Source: Thalassospira lohafexi (GTDB lineage Bacteria > Pseudomonadota > Alphaproteobacteria > Rhodospirillales > Thalassospiraceae). Taken from it: 64,000 nt of DNA. Shown here in pieces: positions 17,336 through 27,385 of this stretch. Location of the stretch: positions 62,001 to 126,000 of the forward strand of contig NZ_NXGX01000008.1 of NCBI RefSeq assembly GCF_002844275.1. Direction: 5' to 3'. Under the pieces are notes generated by a model. The model saw only the letters and a program-made list of their open reading frames with translations, was not told where the DNA came from and ran no database searches. Numbering within the stretch: the stretch's first letter is position 1; the number at the start of each line of letters is the position of its first letter. Made by a program: the position numbers and the translations under genes.

Positions 17336-18313
17336 TCAGTTTGTGCAATGGGAGGCAACTATTGCATTGTTCAACAGAAATACTGGAATTCCTTGCAAGT
17401 TAGAATACACTAATCCACATGGCTCGCACTTGAGACTGTGTTCGATTTTTGTCAGTTTACTGTGACACTTTGGGCACGCGTGCGACGGAGCTTTGGGAGA
17501 ATTGACAGAGGTTGGATTTTTCTCAATCAGCACTAACGCGCCATGATGATACGCATCATGGCAATAAGGGACAAGTTCGTGCTTCAGAATCTTGTATCCA
17601 AGCTTCTTCACTGCAGGAATTATCCCTAAATTCCAGCCGCGATTGTACAACTTGGTTCTCTGTCCCTTGCTTCCTAGTTCGTAGGATGCCTCAATCACGA
17701 ATACGTACTTACGGGCTACGCGGTACATTTCTTGTATCGCTTCAAGTTCATATCCACCGAGCTCTTCGAGGCAATAGTGGCTGTACACAATATCAATGCT
17801 GTTATCTGGGTAAGGTAATTGAAGAATATTTGCAGCCGATAGTGTGTCTAAAGCGATTGATTTTTGGGCAGAAAAATCTCGCGCAAACTTGCATCTAGAC
17901 CAAGATATGTCACTTCCATTGTAGGAGTTTTGTTCCTGATTTATAAATTCAGCCACTGGTAAAAGTGTTGTGCATTCTCCGGCACCCGCTTCGAGGACGG
18001 ATCCGGGATCTTTACCTAATAGGCTAGCCACAAGTTCTGAGAGCCATTTATTGTGCAGGTCAACTGATTCACCGTAGTTTACCTGTTTGATTTCTCCGTA
18101 GTGAGTTCCCAGAGACACTAGGCCGCCTTCATCATGCCTTCGCATGTATTCGTCAACATATGATCCAGAGCGCTTGTCATACGTAATCAGCGCATCCTGA
18201 TAATGTTCTTTCTGCAATCCGGCTGGCAGCTTTTGCAATGCTCTTTTAGCAAAAAACTTTATCTTCCGTTTGATGATTGCTCGGATGTTAATTTTTGTTC
18301 TTTTATCAGTCAT
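17336..18313 (-). CDS. SAM-dependent methyltransferase with C-terminal zinc-ribbon tail
   Basis: 325-aa class I methyltransferase. Motif I is VLEAGAGE (residues 106-113), followed by NGSDIS and LPYPDNSIDIVYSHYCLEEL. The C-terminal ~45 residues hold two CxxC pairs (C280/C283 and C296/C299) and a GIPVFL ending, which resembles the Trm112/UPF0434 zinc ribbon that usually is a separate partner protein. The N-terminus is lysine/arginine-rich. Base composition is clearly more AT-rich than its neighbours, pointing to transfer. Target unknown; the position beside sugar-nucleotide genes makes a surface-glycan or lipid-carrier substrate possible, but this is inference. Confidence 0.8.
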   Translation of the reverse strand: MTDKRTKINIRAIIKRKIKFFAKRALQKLPAGLQKEHYQDALITYDKRSGSYVDEYMRRHDEGGLVSLGTHYGEIKQVNYGESVDLHNKWLSELVASLLGKDPGSVLEAGAGECTTLLPVAEFINQEQNSYNGSDISWSRCKFARDFSAQKSIALDTLSAANILQLPYPDNSIDIVYSHYCLEELGGYELEAIQEMYRVARKYVFVIEASYELGSKGQRTKLYNRGWNLGIIPAVKKLGYKILKHELVPYCHDAYHHGALVLIEKNPTSVNSPKAPSHACPKCHSKLTKIEHSLKCEPCGLVYSNLQGIPVFLLNNAIVASHCTN

Positions 18314-18360
18314 TTTTGACCTACTAAAAATTTAATTTCATTAAACGAACTGCATATTAT

Positions 18361-19116
18361 TTAGCTTAAGGTCATCTTTGGTTCAATCGAACTTTTGTTT
18401 CCAACGGTATCGTTCAAGTTAGGATCTGTTTGAATTGACCTATTCTTTTGATCTATCTCTTGACAGATATTGGTTAGCTCTAGGAACCTTGTCGCATGTT
18501 TGTCGGCAACGAGGTGCTTAACACCATTTTTTTTCTCAAAAGACACCGAAATAGAGTAAGCTCCTACACTGCTTGCCGCGTCCATATCATTTGCATGATC
18601 ACCAACCATGATAGTGGTGGCTGAGCTCTTTGGGAGCTTACCAAGTCGATCAAGAACGTAGCGCAGGAAACGTCCGTCGGGTTTCTTTACCTCGAATGAA
18701 TCACCTCCGGCAATCACAGTGAACAGATCAGCAATGCCAAGTTTTTGAAGGATAGCCTTGCACGGAGCTTCGGGTTTGTTAGATGCCAATGCAATCGTCC
18801 AGCCATCTGCTTTGAGGGCACGTAGAACATTTTCTGCATTCTCATAAAGCAGGGTGTGGGCGTAATCAGTGGCACGATAACGGGCGTTGAAATCAGCATT
18901 CAGTTTATCAAGCGTTGCGTCGTCGGGTGTTTTGCCCTGTGCGGCAAAGGCCCGTTTTGTCAGCATCCATGTGCCATCGCCCAGCATGGCTTCGAGGTCG
19001 TGGCGCGTAAGGGGTGCCAGGTCATGCACGCCGAGCAACTCATTCATGGCAAAAAGCAAATCATCGACCCCGTCAATCAGGGTGCCGTCGAGGTCGAACA
19101 TGATGAATTTTGCCAT
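18361..19116 (-). CDS. gph: HAD-family phosphatase, phosphoglycolate-phosphatase-like, with atypical C-terminus
   Basis: 251-aa HAD hydrolase of the Gph type: motif I FDLDGTLIDG near residue 7, motif II ASNKPE, motif III KPDGRFL and motif IV GDHANDMDAA. The core is normal, but the last ~55 residues (from about EKKNG) are hydrophilic, low in conserved features and do not resemble the usual Gph end. The DNA changes from GC-rich at the 5' end to AT-rich from about 18830 down, in line with the neighbouring methyltransferase. It may be a chimera made by recombination within the gene. Substrate not known. Confidence 0.75.
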   Translation of the reverse strand: MAKFIMFDLDGTLIDGVDDLLFAMNELLGVHDLAPLTRHDLEAMLGDGTWMLTKRAFAAQGKTPDDATLDKLNADFNARYRATDYAHTLLYENAENVLRALKADGWTIALASNKPEAPCKAILQKLGIADLFTVIAGGDSFEVKKPDGRFLRYVLDRLGKLPKSSATTIMVGDHANDMDAASSVGAYSISVSFEKKNGVKHLVADKHATRFLELTNICQEIDQKNRSIQTDPNLNDTVGNKSSIEPKMTLS

Positions 19117-19368
19117 GATGTGGGGCTCCTGAAATGGATTTGGAAATTGGCGTTGGGGACTTTAGGGGAACTTAACCGAGTTCGTGCCATTAACAAACCG
19201 TAACATCCGCTAACAGGCGGTAACAAAACGTGATTCTTTATGGGCTTTTGCTGCAAAAGAATATGTTCTAAGACTTGCGTCAAATTTGATGAACCGTGTG
19301 GTTGCGCATAATTGCACGGTGCAAGAACAGGGGATGCTGCACGAAAACGGCAGCAGGCGTGTTGATAA

Positions 19369-20715
19369 ATGTCACTTGAGTTAAGTGTAGTTGTTTTGGC
19401 CGCAGGTATGGGCACGCGCATGAAAAGTGCCTTGCCCAAGGTGATGCATAAGGTGGCCGGTAAGCCGATGGTCAATCATGTGATTGATGCGGCGGCCAAA
19501 CTTGATGCCGTGAAAACCATGGTTGTGGTTGGACCAGACATGCCAAAGCTTGTTGAGGCTGTTGCACCCCATCCGACATTTGAGCAAACAAACCGTCTTG
19601 GTACGGCCCATGCGGTTTTGGCCGCCAAGGACGGGCTTTTGGGCCTGACGGGCAATGTGCTGGTTCTATATGCCGACAGCCCGCTTTTTACCGCTGAAAC
19701 CTTGAAACGGTTGGTCGACGCCCGTGAAGAAGGGGATCACAGCGTTGCGGTGCTGGGTTTCCGCCCGGATGATCCAACCGGATATGGCCGTCTGGTGACG
19801 GATGGGAAGACCGGGATGCTGACAGCCATCGTCGAAGACAAGGAATGTGATGACGCGCAGCGTTTGATCAACTTCTGTAATTCCGGGGTGATGTGTTTCC
19901 GCGCCGAAGACATGATTGCGACCCTGGAGGCGATTGATAACACCAATGCCAAGGGCGAGTATTACCTGACCGATGCGGTTGAAGTGGCGCGGAACAATGG
20001 CAAAAGCTGTGTCGCGGTCGAAGTGGATGAAGCCGAAACCCTTGGTGTGAATTCACGCCCGCAACTGGCAGCCGCCGAGGCCATCCTTCAGGACCGTTTG
20101 CGCACCAATGCGATGAATGAGGGTGCGACCCTGATTGATCCGGCATCGGTTTTCCTGAGTGCTGATACCAAATTGGGTCGGGACGTCATTGTTGAACCCA
20201 ATGTTGTGTTTGGACCGGGGGTTACGGTCGGCGATAACACCGTGATCAAGGCGTTTAGCCATCTTGAAAGCTGTGTCGTTGGCCAAGGGGCCGATATCGG
20301 TCCTTATGCGCGTTTGCGCCCGGGGGCGGAGATCGGTGACGGGGCCAAGGTTGGCAATTTTGTCGAGATTAAAAAGGCCATAGTCGAAGACGGGGCCAAG
20401 GTCAATCATCTGAGCTATATCGGCGATGCGCGCGTTGGGGCCAAGGCCAATATCGGGGCCGGGACGATTACGTGTAATTACGATGGCTATCGCAAACAGC
20501 ACACTGATATCGGGGCGGGGGCGTTTATCGGATCGAACTCGTCCTTGGTTGCGCCGGTTGAAATTGGCGATGGCGCGATTGTCGGTGCGGGTAGCACGGT
20601 TACCGGAAAAATTGACAAGGATGCACTTGTCCTGACCCGGGCAGAACGTACTGAAAAACCGGGCTGGGCTGCGGCGTTTCGCGATAAGATGCGCGCCCTG
20701 ACCGGTAAGAAATAA
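19369..20715 (+). CDS. glmU: Bifunctional N-acetylglucosamine-1-phosphate uridyltransferase/glucosamine-1-phosphate acetyltransferase
   Basis: 448-aa two-domain enzyme making UDP-GlcNAc for peptidoglycan and lipopolysaccharide. The N-terminal pyrophosphorylase has VVLAAGMGTRMKSALPKV (residues ~6-23) and the YADSPL/GTAHAVL sites. The C-terminal half is a left-handed beta helix with repeated hexapeptides ([IV]G...) and the acetyltransferase region NHLSYIGDA plus GAGTITCNYDG. Length is normal. It is followed 86 bases later by glmS, which supplies its substrate pathway. Confidence 0.97.
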   Translation: MSLELSVVVLAAGMGTRMKSALPKVMHKVAGKPMVNHVIDAAAKLDAVKTMVVVGPDMPKLVEAVAPHPTFEQTNRLGTAHAVLAAKDGLLGLTGNVLVLYADSPLFTAETLKRLVDAREEGDHSVAVLGFRPDDPTGYGRLVTDGKTGMLTAIVEDKECDDAQRLINFCNSGVMCFRAEDMIATLEAIDNTNAKGEYYLTDAVEVARNNGKSCVAVEVDEAETLGVNSRPQLAAAEAILQDRLRTNAMNEGATLIDPASVFLSADTKLGRDVIVEPNVVFGPGVTVGDNTVIKAFSHLESCVVGQGADIGPYARLRPGAEIGDGAKVGNFVEIKKAIVEDGAKVNHLSYIGDARVGAKANIGAGTITCNYDGYRKQHTDIGAGAFIGSNSSLVAPVEIGDGAIVGAGSTVTGKIDKDALVLTRAERTEKPGWAAAFRDKMRALTGKK

Positions 20716-20801
20716 ACGAATACAGAACAATGATTTACCATCTGGTCGACCGTCCGGATGGCCCAAAATGACAAGCGGCTAGAAGCGGGAAAGAAATCCA
20801 T

Positions 20802-22625
20802 ATGTGCGGCATTATCGGGATTATCGGCAAAGACAGCGTCAGTGAGCGTATTCTTGAAGGGCTCAAACGCCTTGAATATCGTGGCTATGACAGTGCCGGG
20901 ATTGCAACGCTGGTCAATGGCGATATTGAACGCCGCCGTGCCGAGGGGAAACTGATCAATCTGACCAATCGTCTGGCCGAAAGCCCGCTTGCCGGCGATG
21001 TTGGCATCGGTCATACCCGCTGGGCAACCCATGGTGTGCCGACCGAAAACAATGCCCATCCGCACACCGATGGCAAGGTCGCGGTTGTTCATAACGGCAT
21101 CATTGAAAACTATCAGGACCTCAAGGCAGAGCTTTCTGGCAAGGGGCGCGCATTTGCCACTGAAACCGATACCGAGGTGGTTGTGCATCTGGTGTCTGAT
21201 TTCCTTGATCAGGGCAAATCGCCACGCGATGCGGTTGCCGCGACCCTGCACCGGATCGAAGGTGCATTTGCGCTGGTAATCATGATTGCCGGTCAGCATG
21301 ACGTGATTTTTGGCGCGCGCCGTGGAACGCCGCTTGCCGTCGGACTTGGCGAGGGGGAGATGTATCTTGGTTCGGACGCGATGGCCTTGTCGCACCTGAC
21401 CAACAAGCTGATTTACCTTGAAGAAGGCGACTGGGTCGAAATGACCCGCGACCACGTTCAGGTCCGTGATGAAAATGATGTGGAGGTTACCCGCGAAACC
21501 AAATTGTCCGCCGTTTCAGGTGCGATGATGGGTAAGGGAAACTATAACCACTTTATGCAAAAGGAAATCTTCGAGCAGCCTGCTGTGATCGGCGACACCT
21601 TGCATGCCTTCATCAATCCGGCGACCCAGACCATCAAACTGCCCGACATGCCGTTTTCCTTTGCCGATGCAACGCGTTTGACAATCGTTGCCTGTGGTAC
21701 ATCCTATTATGCAGGGCTTGTCGCCAAGCATTGGATTGAGCGTTATGCCGGATTGGGTGTGGACGTTGATGTTGCATCGGAGTTCCGCTATCGCTGCCCG
21801 CCGCTTGCCAAGGGTGGTGTTGCGCTGTTTATTTCGCAATCGGGTGAAACACTCGATACGCTGGCAGCATTGCGCTATGCGAAATCAAAAGGCCAGAAGA
21901 TCGTTTCCATCGTCAATGTGGCCGAAAGCACCATTGCACGCGAAAGCGACGTTGTTCTTCAGACCTATGCCGGGCCGGAAATCGGTGTGGCATCGACCAA
22001 GGCCTTTACCACGCAGTTGACCGTTCTGGCGTGCCTTGCGGTGACCATCGGGCGTGAAAACGGAACCCTTGCCAAGGACGAAGAAGCCGCCATTGTTAAT
22101 GCACTGACCGAAGTGCCCAAACATGCCGCCGAAGTGCTTCATCATGACGAAGCCCTTAAGAAACTTGCCCTTGATATCGCAGATGCGCGCGATGTTTTGT
22201 ATCTGGGCCGGGGTCTTGGGTATCCGATTGCCATGGAAGGTGCGCTTAAGCTTAAGGAAATTTCCTATATCCACGCTGAAGGCTATGCCGCTGGTGAGAT
22301 GAAGCATGGGCCGATTGCGCTGATTGATCAATCGGTGCCGATCATTGTGATTGCGCCGTCTGACGAGCTGTTTGAAAAAACGGCGTCAAACATGCAGGAA
22401 GCCGCCGCACGTGGGGGCCGGGTGATCTTTATCTCTGACGCGCCGGGGTTGGCGAAGCTTGGTGATATTGCATCGGCCACGGTTGAACTGCCAAAGGTCG
22501 CCGATTTCGTCGCCCCGATCCTTTATACCATTCCGGTTCAGATGCTGGCCTATCACGTTGCAGTCCATAAGGGGACAGATGTGGATCAGCCGCGAAATCT
22601 GGCAAAGTCGGTAACTGTCGAGTAA
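20802..22625 (+). CDS. glmS: Glutamine-fructose-6-phosphate aminotransferase (isomerizing)
   Basis: 607 aa, catalysing the first step of hexosamine synthesis. The glutaminase domain starts MCGIIGIIG, so Cys2 becomes the N-terminal nucleophile; GHTRWATHG and NAHPH follow. Two SIS sugar-isomerase domains follow, with CGTSYYAG and SQSGETLDT, and the family ending KSVTVE. No glmS ribozyme is expected or seen in the 86-bp gap. With glmU it gives a GlcNAc supply unit. Confidence 0.98.
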   Translation: MCGIIGIIGKDSVSERILEGLKRLEYRGYDSAGIATLVNGDIERRRAEGKLINLTNRLAESPLAGDVGIGHTRWATHGVPTENNAHPHTDGKVAVVHNGIIENYQDLKAELSGKGRAFATETDTEVVVHLVSDFLDQGKSPRDAVAATLHRIEGAFALVIMIAGQHDVIFGARRGTPLAVGLGEGEMYLGSDAMALSHLTNKLIYLEEGDWVEMTRDHVQVRDENDVEVTRETKLSAVSGAMMGKGNYNHFMQKEIFEQPAVIGDTLHAFINPATQTIKLPDMPFSFADATRLTIVACGTSYYAGLVAKHWIERYAGLGVDVDVASEFRYRCPPLAKGGVALFISQSGETLDTLAALRYAKSKGQKIVSIVNVAESTIARESDVVLQTYAGPEIGVASTKAFTTQLTVLACLAVTIGRENGTLAKDEEAAIVNALTEVPKHAAEVLHHDEALKKLALDIADARDVLYLGRGLGYPIAMEGALKLKEISYIHAEGYAAGEMKHGPIALIDQSVPIIVIAPSDELFEKTASNMQEAAARGGRVIFISDAPGLAKLGDIASATVELPKVADFVAPILYTIPVQMLAYHVAVHKGTDVDQPRNLAKSVTVE

Positions 22626-22648
22626 GTTCGTACCGTGATCTTGGAGAT

Positions 22649-22681
22649 ATGGCCGCGATGAGAATAGCTTGTCGCGGCCAT
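22649..22681 (+). terminator. glmS terminator
   Basis: Perfect 10-bp stem ATGGCCGCGA (22649-22658) with TCGCGGCCAT (22672-22681), then TTT. Starts 24 bases after the glmS stop. Confidence 0.8.
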
Positions 22682-22704
22682 TTTCGTTCAGGACGTCGCA
22701 ATTG

Positions 22705-23406
22705 TTACATGTGTCCGATGTCTACAAATGGTTGATGATCTTTTAGGTAATCAGACAGCCTTTGCATGAAGGGCGTGAATTCATCGCCCAGAAAATGATA
22801 CACCACACCAACTTTGAGGACTTCGAGCTGTACAGGTGTGCGGCCTTCCTCAAATGTGCCAGCGCGTATCGCGCTTTTGATAGAGGAATCCTCAGCCAGA
22901 AAGCGATCTAGATTGCCATCGTTGTAATGCAAGATCAGATCGCCGATGTCAAAATGGCCACTCTTGAGAAGGTTGTTGGTCGCAAGATAGGCCTCTTGCC
23001 AGGCCACCCCGATCATATAGCCAATCGGCCTTTCCGCGTGTCGTTTGCTTCCCGGTGCGGCCCATAGGCTGTTGGAGATTTCAAACAATGGCAGGCCTGA
23101 TTGGACAAAGGGGCGCGTATAGTTCTTTGCGCCAATCGGGAACCGGTAAAGTTCTCCGTCAACTTCACCTGTATTAAACGCGCTAAAACTCCGGCGGCCT
23201 GGAAGATTGATGATCTCCAGTGAGCAGCCTAATTCGCGATAAACCTGAAGCATTACCTTGGCGGTTTCGGTTGCGATTATGTCGTTGCTGACATTGGAGA
23301 TACGTTCCGGACATTCCGCATTTTGTTGAGGAAATGCCACGCTTGGCACCATTAACGTGCCGGTGGTTACATGAACCAGTATTAATAGCACCTTCCTGAA
23401 GGCCAT
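22705..23406 (-). CDS. Periplasmic solute-binding (family 3-like) protein of unknown ligand
   Basis: 233 aa with an N-terminal signal sequence (MAFRKVLLILVHV... to about AFPQQ). The body fits the family 3 amino-acid-binding-protein fold in its short, stand-alone form (ETAKVMLQVYRELG, GRRSFSAFNTGEVDGE, then NDGNLDRFLAEDSS). Such single genes without permease partners are common in marine alphaproteobacteria. The ATG at 23406 gives the best signal peptide; a TTG at 23433 is possible. Convergent with glmS; no transporter genes adjoin it. Confidence 0.65.
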   Translation of the reverse strand: MAFRKVLLILVHVTTGTLMVPSVAFPQQNAECPERISNVSNDIIATETAKVMLQVYRELGCSLEIINLPGRRSFSAFNTGEVDGELYRFPIGAKNYTRPFVQSGLPLFEISNSLWAAPGSKRHAERPIGYMIGVAWQEAYLATNNLLKSGHFDIGDLILHYNDGNLDRFLAEDSSIKSAIRAGTFEEGRTPVQLEVLKVGVVYHFLGDEFTPFMQRLSDYLKDHQPFVDIGHM

Positions 23407-23433
23407 AAGTGCAACTTTTAGCTGATTTATCAA

Positions 23434-23788
23434 ATACCTAACACACTGTGTATATTAGGGTTGATTAATTGTTTAACAAGCCTGGATATGAGCAAAAGTT
23501 CAATTGGCTTGCTTTGTAACGGTCCGATCAACAAATTGGCCTTTGCGTTAATCTATTTTGGGCCTTCCAACCCGTATCCTCAAAGCCGCCAAGGGTGCGT
23601 TGCCAAATGCTGGTCTCGTCTGCTACATAATTATTCCATCATTTCGACTTATCCAATTGTTTCTGTTTGCCTGTTCGCAACATGAGGGGTTCGGGAGATG
23701 ACTGTCAAAGTTGATCTGGGCCGCGTGGTTTTAGCCAGCTGTGGAACTAATTGATGTTGCCTATGACACGGGTTTCAAAGGGTTTGGT
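23434..23788. other. Intergenic region before rfbB
   Basis: About 350 bases that appear non-coding and are locally AT-richer. It holds the promoters for the minus-strand binding protein and for rfbB. Short open frames inside it (for example 23461-23685) lack a ribosome site and any recognisable product. Confidence 0.5.
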
Positions 23789-24850
23789 ATGAAAATTATT
23801 GTGACGGGTGGGGCCGGGTTTATCGGTTCAGCAGTTTGCCGACTTCTCGCGGGTAAGCACGGCAATGAGATACTGAATCTGGACAAGCTTACCTATGCGG
23901 CTGATTTGCGAACGGTTGAGGTTGTCTCTGCTTTGCCAAACTATCGATTTGCCAAAGTCGATGTGTGTGACAGAGCCGCAGTTGAGAAGGTGTTTTCGGA
24001 CTTTCAGCCTGATGCGGTGATGCATCTGGCGGCTGAAAGCCATGTGGATCGTTCGATAGATGGTCCGGCGGATTTTATTCAGACCAATGTCGTCGGAACG
24101 TTTACGCTGCTTGAAGTGGCGCGGGACTATTTCAATGGTCTTGATGATGCGCGCAAACAGGCCTTTCGATTTCATCATGTTTCAACCGATGAAGTTTATG
24201 GCTCTTTAGGTGACGAAGGGCTGTTTACCGAGCAAACGGCCTATGCACCGAATTCACCCTACTCGGCCACGAAGGCCGGGGCGGATCATCTGGTGCGGGC
24301 GTGGCATCATACCTATGGCCTGCCGGTGATTATCAGTAATTGTTCAAACAATTACGGGCCCTATCAATTCCCCGAAAAACTGATCCCGCTGATGATCCTG
24401 AATGTTTTACAGGGTAAAAAATTGCCCGTTTACGGTGATGGGGGCAATACCCGTGACTGGTTGCATGTAGAGGACCATGCAGAGGCCCTTTTTACCATTC
24501 TGACACAGGGCCGGGTTGGTGAGAAATACAACGTTGGTGGCTGTAACGAGGTTGCTAATATTGATGTGGTCCGCAGAGTTTTTGACACGGTGACGACCCT
24601 TGTCCCCGAAACAGCAGGCAAGCCATTTGATGAGGTTGTTGATTTCGTCGACGACCGCCCGGGGCATGATTGGCGCTATGCGATTGATCCGTCAAAAATG
24701 CGCGACGAACTTGGCTGGAGCCCGAAATACAGTTTTGAAACTGGTCTTGCACAAACCGTGACGTGGTATGTCGATCATCGCGCGTGGTGGGAACCAATCC
24801 TTAAGGACAAATATGCAGGACAACGGCTTGGTCAGGGGGCTGTCCAATGA
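23789..24850 (+). CDS. rfbB: dTDP-glucose 4,6-dehydratase
   Basis: 353-aa extended short-chain dehydrogenase, second step of dTDP-L-rhamnose synthesis. Nucleotide site GGAGFIGS near residue 7, [14 protein letters not shown] near residue 80, [11 protein letters not shown] and the YSATK catalytic Tyr/Lys follow. The ATG at 23789 begins MKIIVTGG as in other RmlB proteins; a longer frame upstream is not conserved. Its TGA overlaps the rfbD ATG (ATGA). Confidence 0.97.
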   Translation: MKIIVTGGAGFIGSAVCRLLAGKHGNEILNLDKLTYAADLRTVEVVSALPNYRFAKVDVCDRAAVEKVFSDFQPDAVMHLAAESHVDRSIDGPADFIQTNVVGTFTLLEVARDYFNGLDDARKQAFRFHHVSTDEVYGSLGDEGLFTEQTAYAPNSPYSATKAGADHLVRAWHHTYGLPVIISNCSNNYGPYQFPEKLIPLMILNVLQGKKLPVYGDGGNTRDWLHVEDHAEALFTILTQGRVGEKYNVGGCNEVANIDVVRRVFDTVTTLVPETAGKPFDEVVDFVDDRPGHDWRYAIDPSKMRDELGWSPKYSFETGLAQTVTWYVDHRAWWEPILKDKYAGQRLGQGAVQ

Positions 24851-25758
24851 TCAAGGTTCTGGTCTTTGGCAAGAATGGGCAATTGGCGCGGAGCCTTGCG
24901 TGGCGGAGTTCTGCTTTTGCGGGCTTAAACTTGCAGTTCCTTGATCGCAGTGATTGCGACGTTGCGCAGTCAGACAATATTACCAAGGCCGTCGATCTAT
25001 ATCGTCCCGATATTGTCATTAACGCGACGGCCTACACGGCGGTGGATCTTGCCGAGAATGAACCTGAATTGGCGCGGCGTGTAAATTGCGATGCCGTCCG
25101 GACGATGGCTGAAAACGCGGCACGGCATTCGGTGCCATTTATTCATATTTCAACAGATTACGTTTTCGATGGTGAGGGAAAGAAACCTTACCGCGAAGCA
25201 GACCCTGTGGCACCGCTTGGTGTCTATGGTGCCACGAAACTGGCGGGCGAAGAAGCCATTCGGGCGATCACCAACCAGCACCTTATTTTTCGAACGTCCT
25301 GGGTCTATAGCCCGTTTGGCAAAAATTTTGTCAAAACCATGTTGGGGTTGTTGGGCGATAAAACACATATTTCTGTGGTGGATGATCAGAAAGGGTGTCC
25401 GACAAGCGCGCTTGATTTGGCGACGGCCATTCTGCGCATCGTGCCCGAGATTATCCGCCCTGGTTTTGATCAATTTGGCACCTATCATCTGGTTTCAGAT
25501 GCTGAGATGACATGGTGTGCGTTTAGCCGTGAAATACAGGCAAAGGCGAGCAAGCTGTTTGGGGAGCAATGGCAGGGGGCAACGTGCCAGATCGAAGCCG
25601 TGACAAGTGCTAAGTTCCCGACGGCGGCAAGACGACCATCCTATTCTGTGATGTCGACAGAAAAATTCATGACCAATTTCGGGTTTGGTTTGCCCGAGTT
25701 TGATCAGAGTTTGATGGAGGTTTTGCAAAAACTGGCAGAAGGGGATGCTCATGCGTAA
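24847..25758 (+). CDS. rfbD: dTDP-4-dehydrorhamnose reductase
   Basis: 303-aa RmlD, last step of dTDP-L-rhamnose synthesis. Shows the FGKNGQLA dinucleotide site, STDYVFDGE, the YGATK catalytic pair and the [18 protein letters not shown] stretch. Overlaps rfbB by 4 bases and rfbA by 8, so the three are translated together. Confidence 0.96.
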   Translation: MIKVLVFGKNGQLARSLAWRSSAFAGLNLQFLDRSDCDVAQSDNITKAVDLYRPDIVINATAYTAVDLAENEPELARRVNCDAVRTMAENAARHSVPFIHISTDYVFDGEGKKPYREADPVAPLGVYGATKLAGEEAIRAITNQHLIFRTSWVYSPFGKNFVKTMLGLLGDKTHISVVDDQKGCPTSALDLATAILRIVPEIIRPGFDQFGTYHLVSDAEMTWCAFSREIQAKASKLFGEQWQGATCQIEAVTSAKFPTAARRPSYSVMSTEKFMTNFGFGLPEFDQSLMEVLQKLAEGDAHA

Positions 25759-26632
25759 GGGCATTATCCTTGCAGGTGGCACCGGATCACGCCTGCATCC
25801 TTCAACGTTGGTTGTCTCCAAGCAGCTTCAGCCGGTTTATGATAAGCCGATGATCTATTATCCGCTGACGACACTGATGCTGGCGGGGATCAAGGATATT
25901 CTGATCATTAGCACCCCGCGTGATGTCCCGCTTTTCCGAGAGTTGCTCGGCGATGGTTCTCAGTGGGGGGTGCGTTTGGCGTATGCGGTTCAAACCGAAC
26001 CACGGGGCTTGGCGGATGCCTTTATTGTCGGGGCCGATTTCATTGGAGATGATCCCTGTTGTCTGATCCTTGGCGACAATATCTATTTTGGGCATGGCTT
26101 AACCGAGTTGCTTGCAAATGCGATGCGGCAATCGCGCGGTGCGACAGTGTTTGCCTATTTCGTGCAAGATCCTGAGCGGTATGGCGTGGTCGAATTTGAT
26201 CGCGCGGGAATTGCACTTGATATCGAAGAAAAGCCAGACAATCCAAAGTCCAATTATGCGGTTACCGGATTGTATTTTTATGATGCAGACGTCGTTGATA
26301 TTGCGCGCTCCATCAAGCCATCAGCCCGTGGTGAGCTTGAAATCACCGATGTGAACAAGGCGTATCTTCAGCGTGGGTCGCTTCGTGTGGAAAAAATGGG
26401 GCGTGGCTATGCCTGGCTTGATACCGGGACCCATGGGGCGATGCTTGATGCTGCCGATTTTGTGCGGACTGTGGAAAATCGGCAGAGCTTAAAAATCGCG
26501 TGTCCTGAGGAAATTGCCCTGAGAACCGGGATGATTTCAATTTCCCAGTTTGAAGACCTTATCACCGGGTTTGGTGCAAGTTCCTATCGCGAGTATCTTC
26601 AAACCGTACTGCGGACCTATGACCAAATGTAG
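25751..26632 (+). CDS. rfbA: Glucose-1-phosphate thymidylyltransferase
   Basis: 293-aa RmlA, first step of dTDP-L-rhamnose synthesis and usually feedback-inhibited by the end product. Signature [17 protein letters not shown] near residue 9, then [18 protein letters not shown] and [20 protein letters not shown]. The ATG at 25751 is preferred to 25745 because the AGAAGGGG site is better spaced and other RmlA proteins start M(R)KGIILAGG. Ends 14 bases from the convergent rfbC. Confidence 0.96.
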   Translation: MRKGIILAGGTGSRLHPSTLVVSKQLQPVYDKPMIYYPLTTLMLAGIKDILIISTPRDVPLFRELLGDGSQWGVRLAYAVQTEPRGLADAFIVGADFIGDDPCCLILGDNIYFGHGLTELLANAMRQSRGATVFAYFVQDPERYGVVEFDRAGIALDIEEKPDNPKSNYAVTGLYFYDADVVDIARSIKPSARGELEITDVNKAYLQRGSLRVEKMGRGYAWLDTGTHGAMLDAADFVRTVENRQSLKIACPEEIALRTGMISISQFEDLITGFGASSYREYLQTVLRTYDQM

Positions 26633-26646
26633 CTAGGCTCAGGGGA

Positions 26647-27204
26647 TCAAAAGTCCGGGTTGCGGCAATAATCGGCAAAGCTCATGGCTTGCATATCTTT
26701 TTGCGACAGGGTTACGTCGCTTTCCTCGTGTGGCCACGGGATGCCAAGGTCTGGGTCGTTCCACATGATGGATCGTTCGGCCTCGGGGGTGTAGGGGGCG
26801 GAAACCTTATAGTGAACCTCAGTGTCGGGTTCGAGCGTTACGAAGCCGTGGGCAAACCCACATGGGATCAAAATCTGGTTCCATTCTGTCGCACTGATTT
26901 CAGCACTTACCCATTTCCCGAAAGTCTTGGACCCTGCGCGAATGTCCACGGCAACGTCGAGGATGCGTCCATGAGCAACGCGCACAAGCTTGTCCTGCGC
27001 ATAGGGTGTGCATTGATAATGCAGGCCCCGCAAAACACCGGCATTGCATGACACCGACTGATTGTCTTGAACGAAAGACTGGAAAATGCCGGCATCGGCA
27101 TAGGTCGTTTGATTATAGGTTTCCGAAAAGAACCCGCGTTCGTCGCTAAACTTTTTAGGAAAAAGCAGTTTTACGTCCGGGATGGCGAGGGCTTCAAACT
27201 TCAT
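26647..27204 (-). CDS. rfbC: dTDP-4-dehydrorhamnose 3,5-epimerase
   Basis: 185-aa RmlC cupin, third step of dTDP-L-rhamnose synthesis. Seen: FSDERGFFSETY, GVLRGLHYQ with the catalytic His (about H62), and FAHGFVTLEP. It completes the pathway with rfbBDA but is on the opposite strand, tail to tail with rfbA, so it needs its own promoter. This order differs from the usual single rfb operon. Confidence 0.96.
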   Translation of the reverse strand: MKFEALAIPDVKLLFPKKFSDERGFFSETYNQTTYADAGIFQSFVQDNQSVSCNAGVLRGLHYQCTPYAQDKLVRVAHGRILDVAVDIRAGSKTFGKWVSAEISATEWNQILIPCGFAHGFVTLEPDTEVHYKVSAPYTPEAERSIMWNDPDLGIPWPHEESDVTLSQKDMQAMSFADYCRNPDF

Positions 27205-27385
27205 TATTACGGCCTGAGATGCTGCGGTCGAACCATTTTAAAGTAACACGAAAACCAGACAAAACGACCTATCGTATTTAAGCGTAAGAATAAAGTTGGA
27301 ACGAAATTAATAGGTCCTGCTCCTAATCATTGTTGTCAGAGCGTGATGGTCGTACGGTACGTTGGTAACCGAATGGAGACGTGTG

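Noticed and set aside
23461-23685. Plus-strand frame of 74 codons before rfbB
   Set aside because: No ribosome site, no conserved features; likely chance.
23698-23754. 18-codon frame (MTVKVDLGRV...) as a leader peptide for rfbB
   Set aside because: GGGAG touches its ATG with no spacing and no amino-acid run or attenuator follows.
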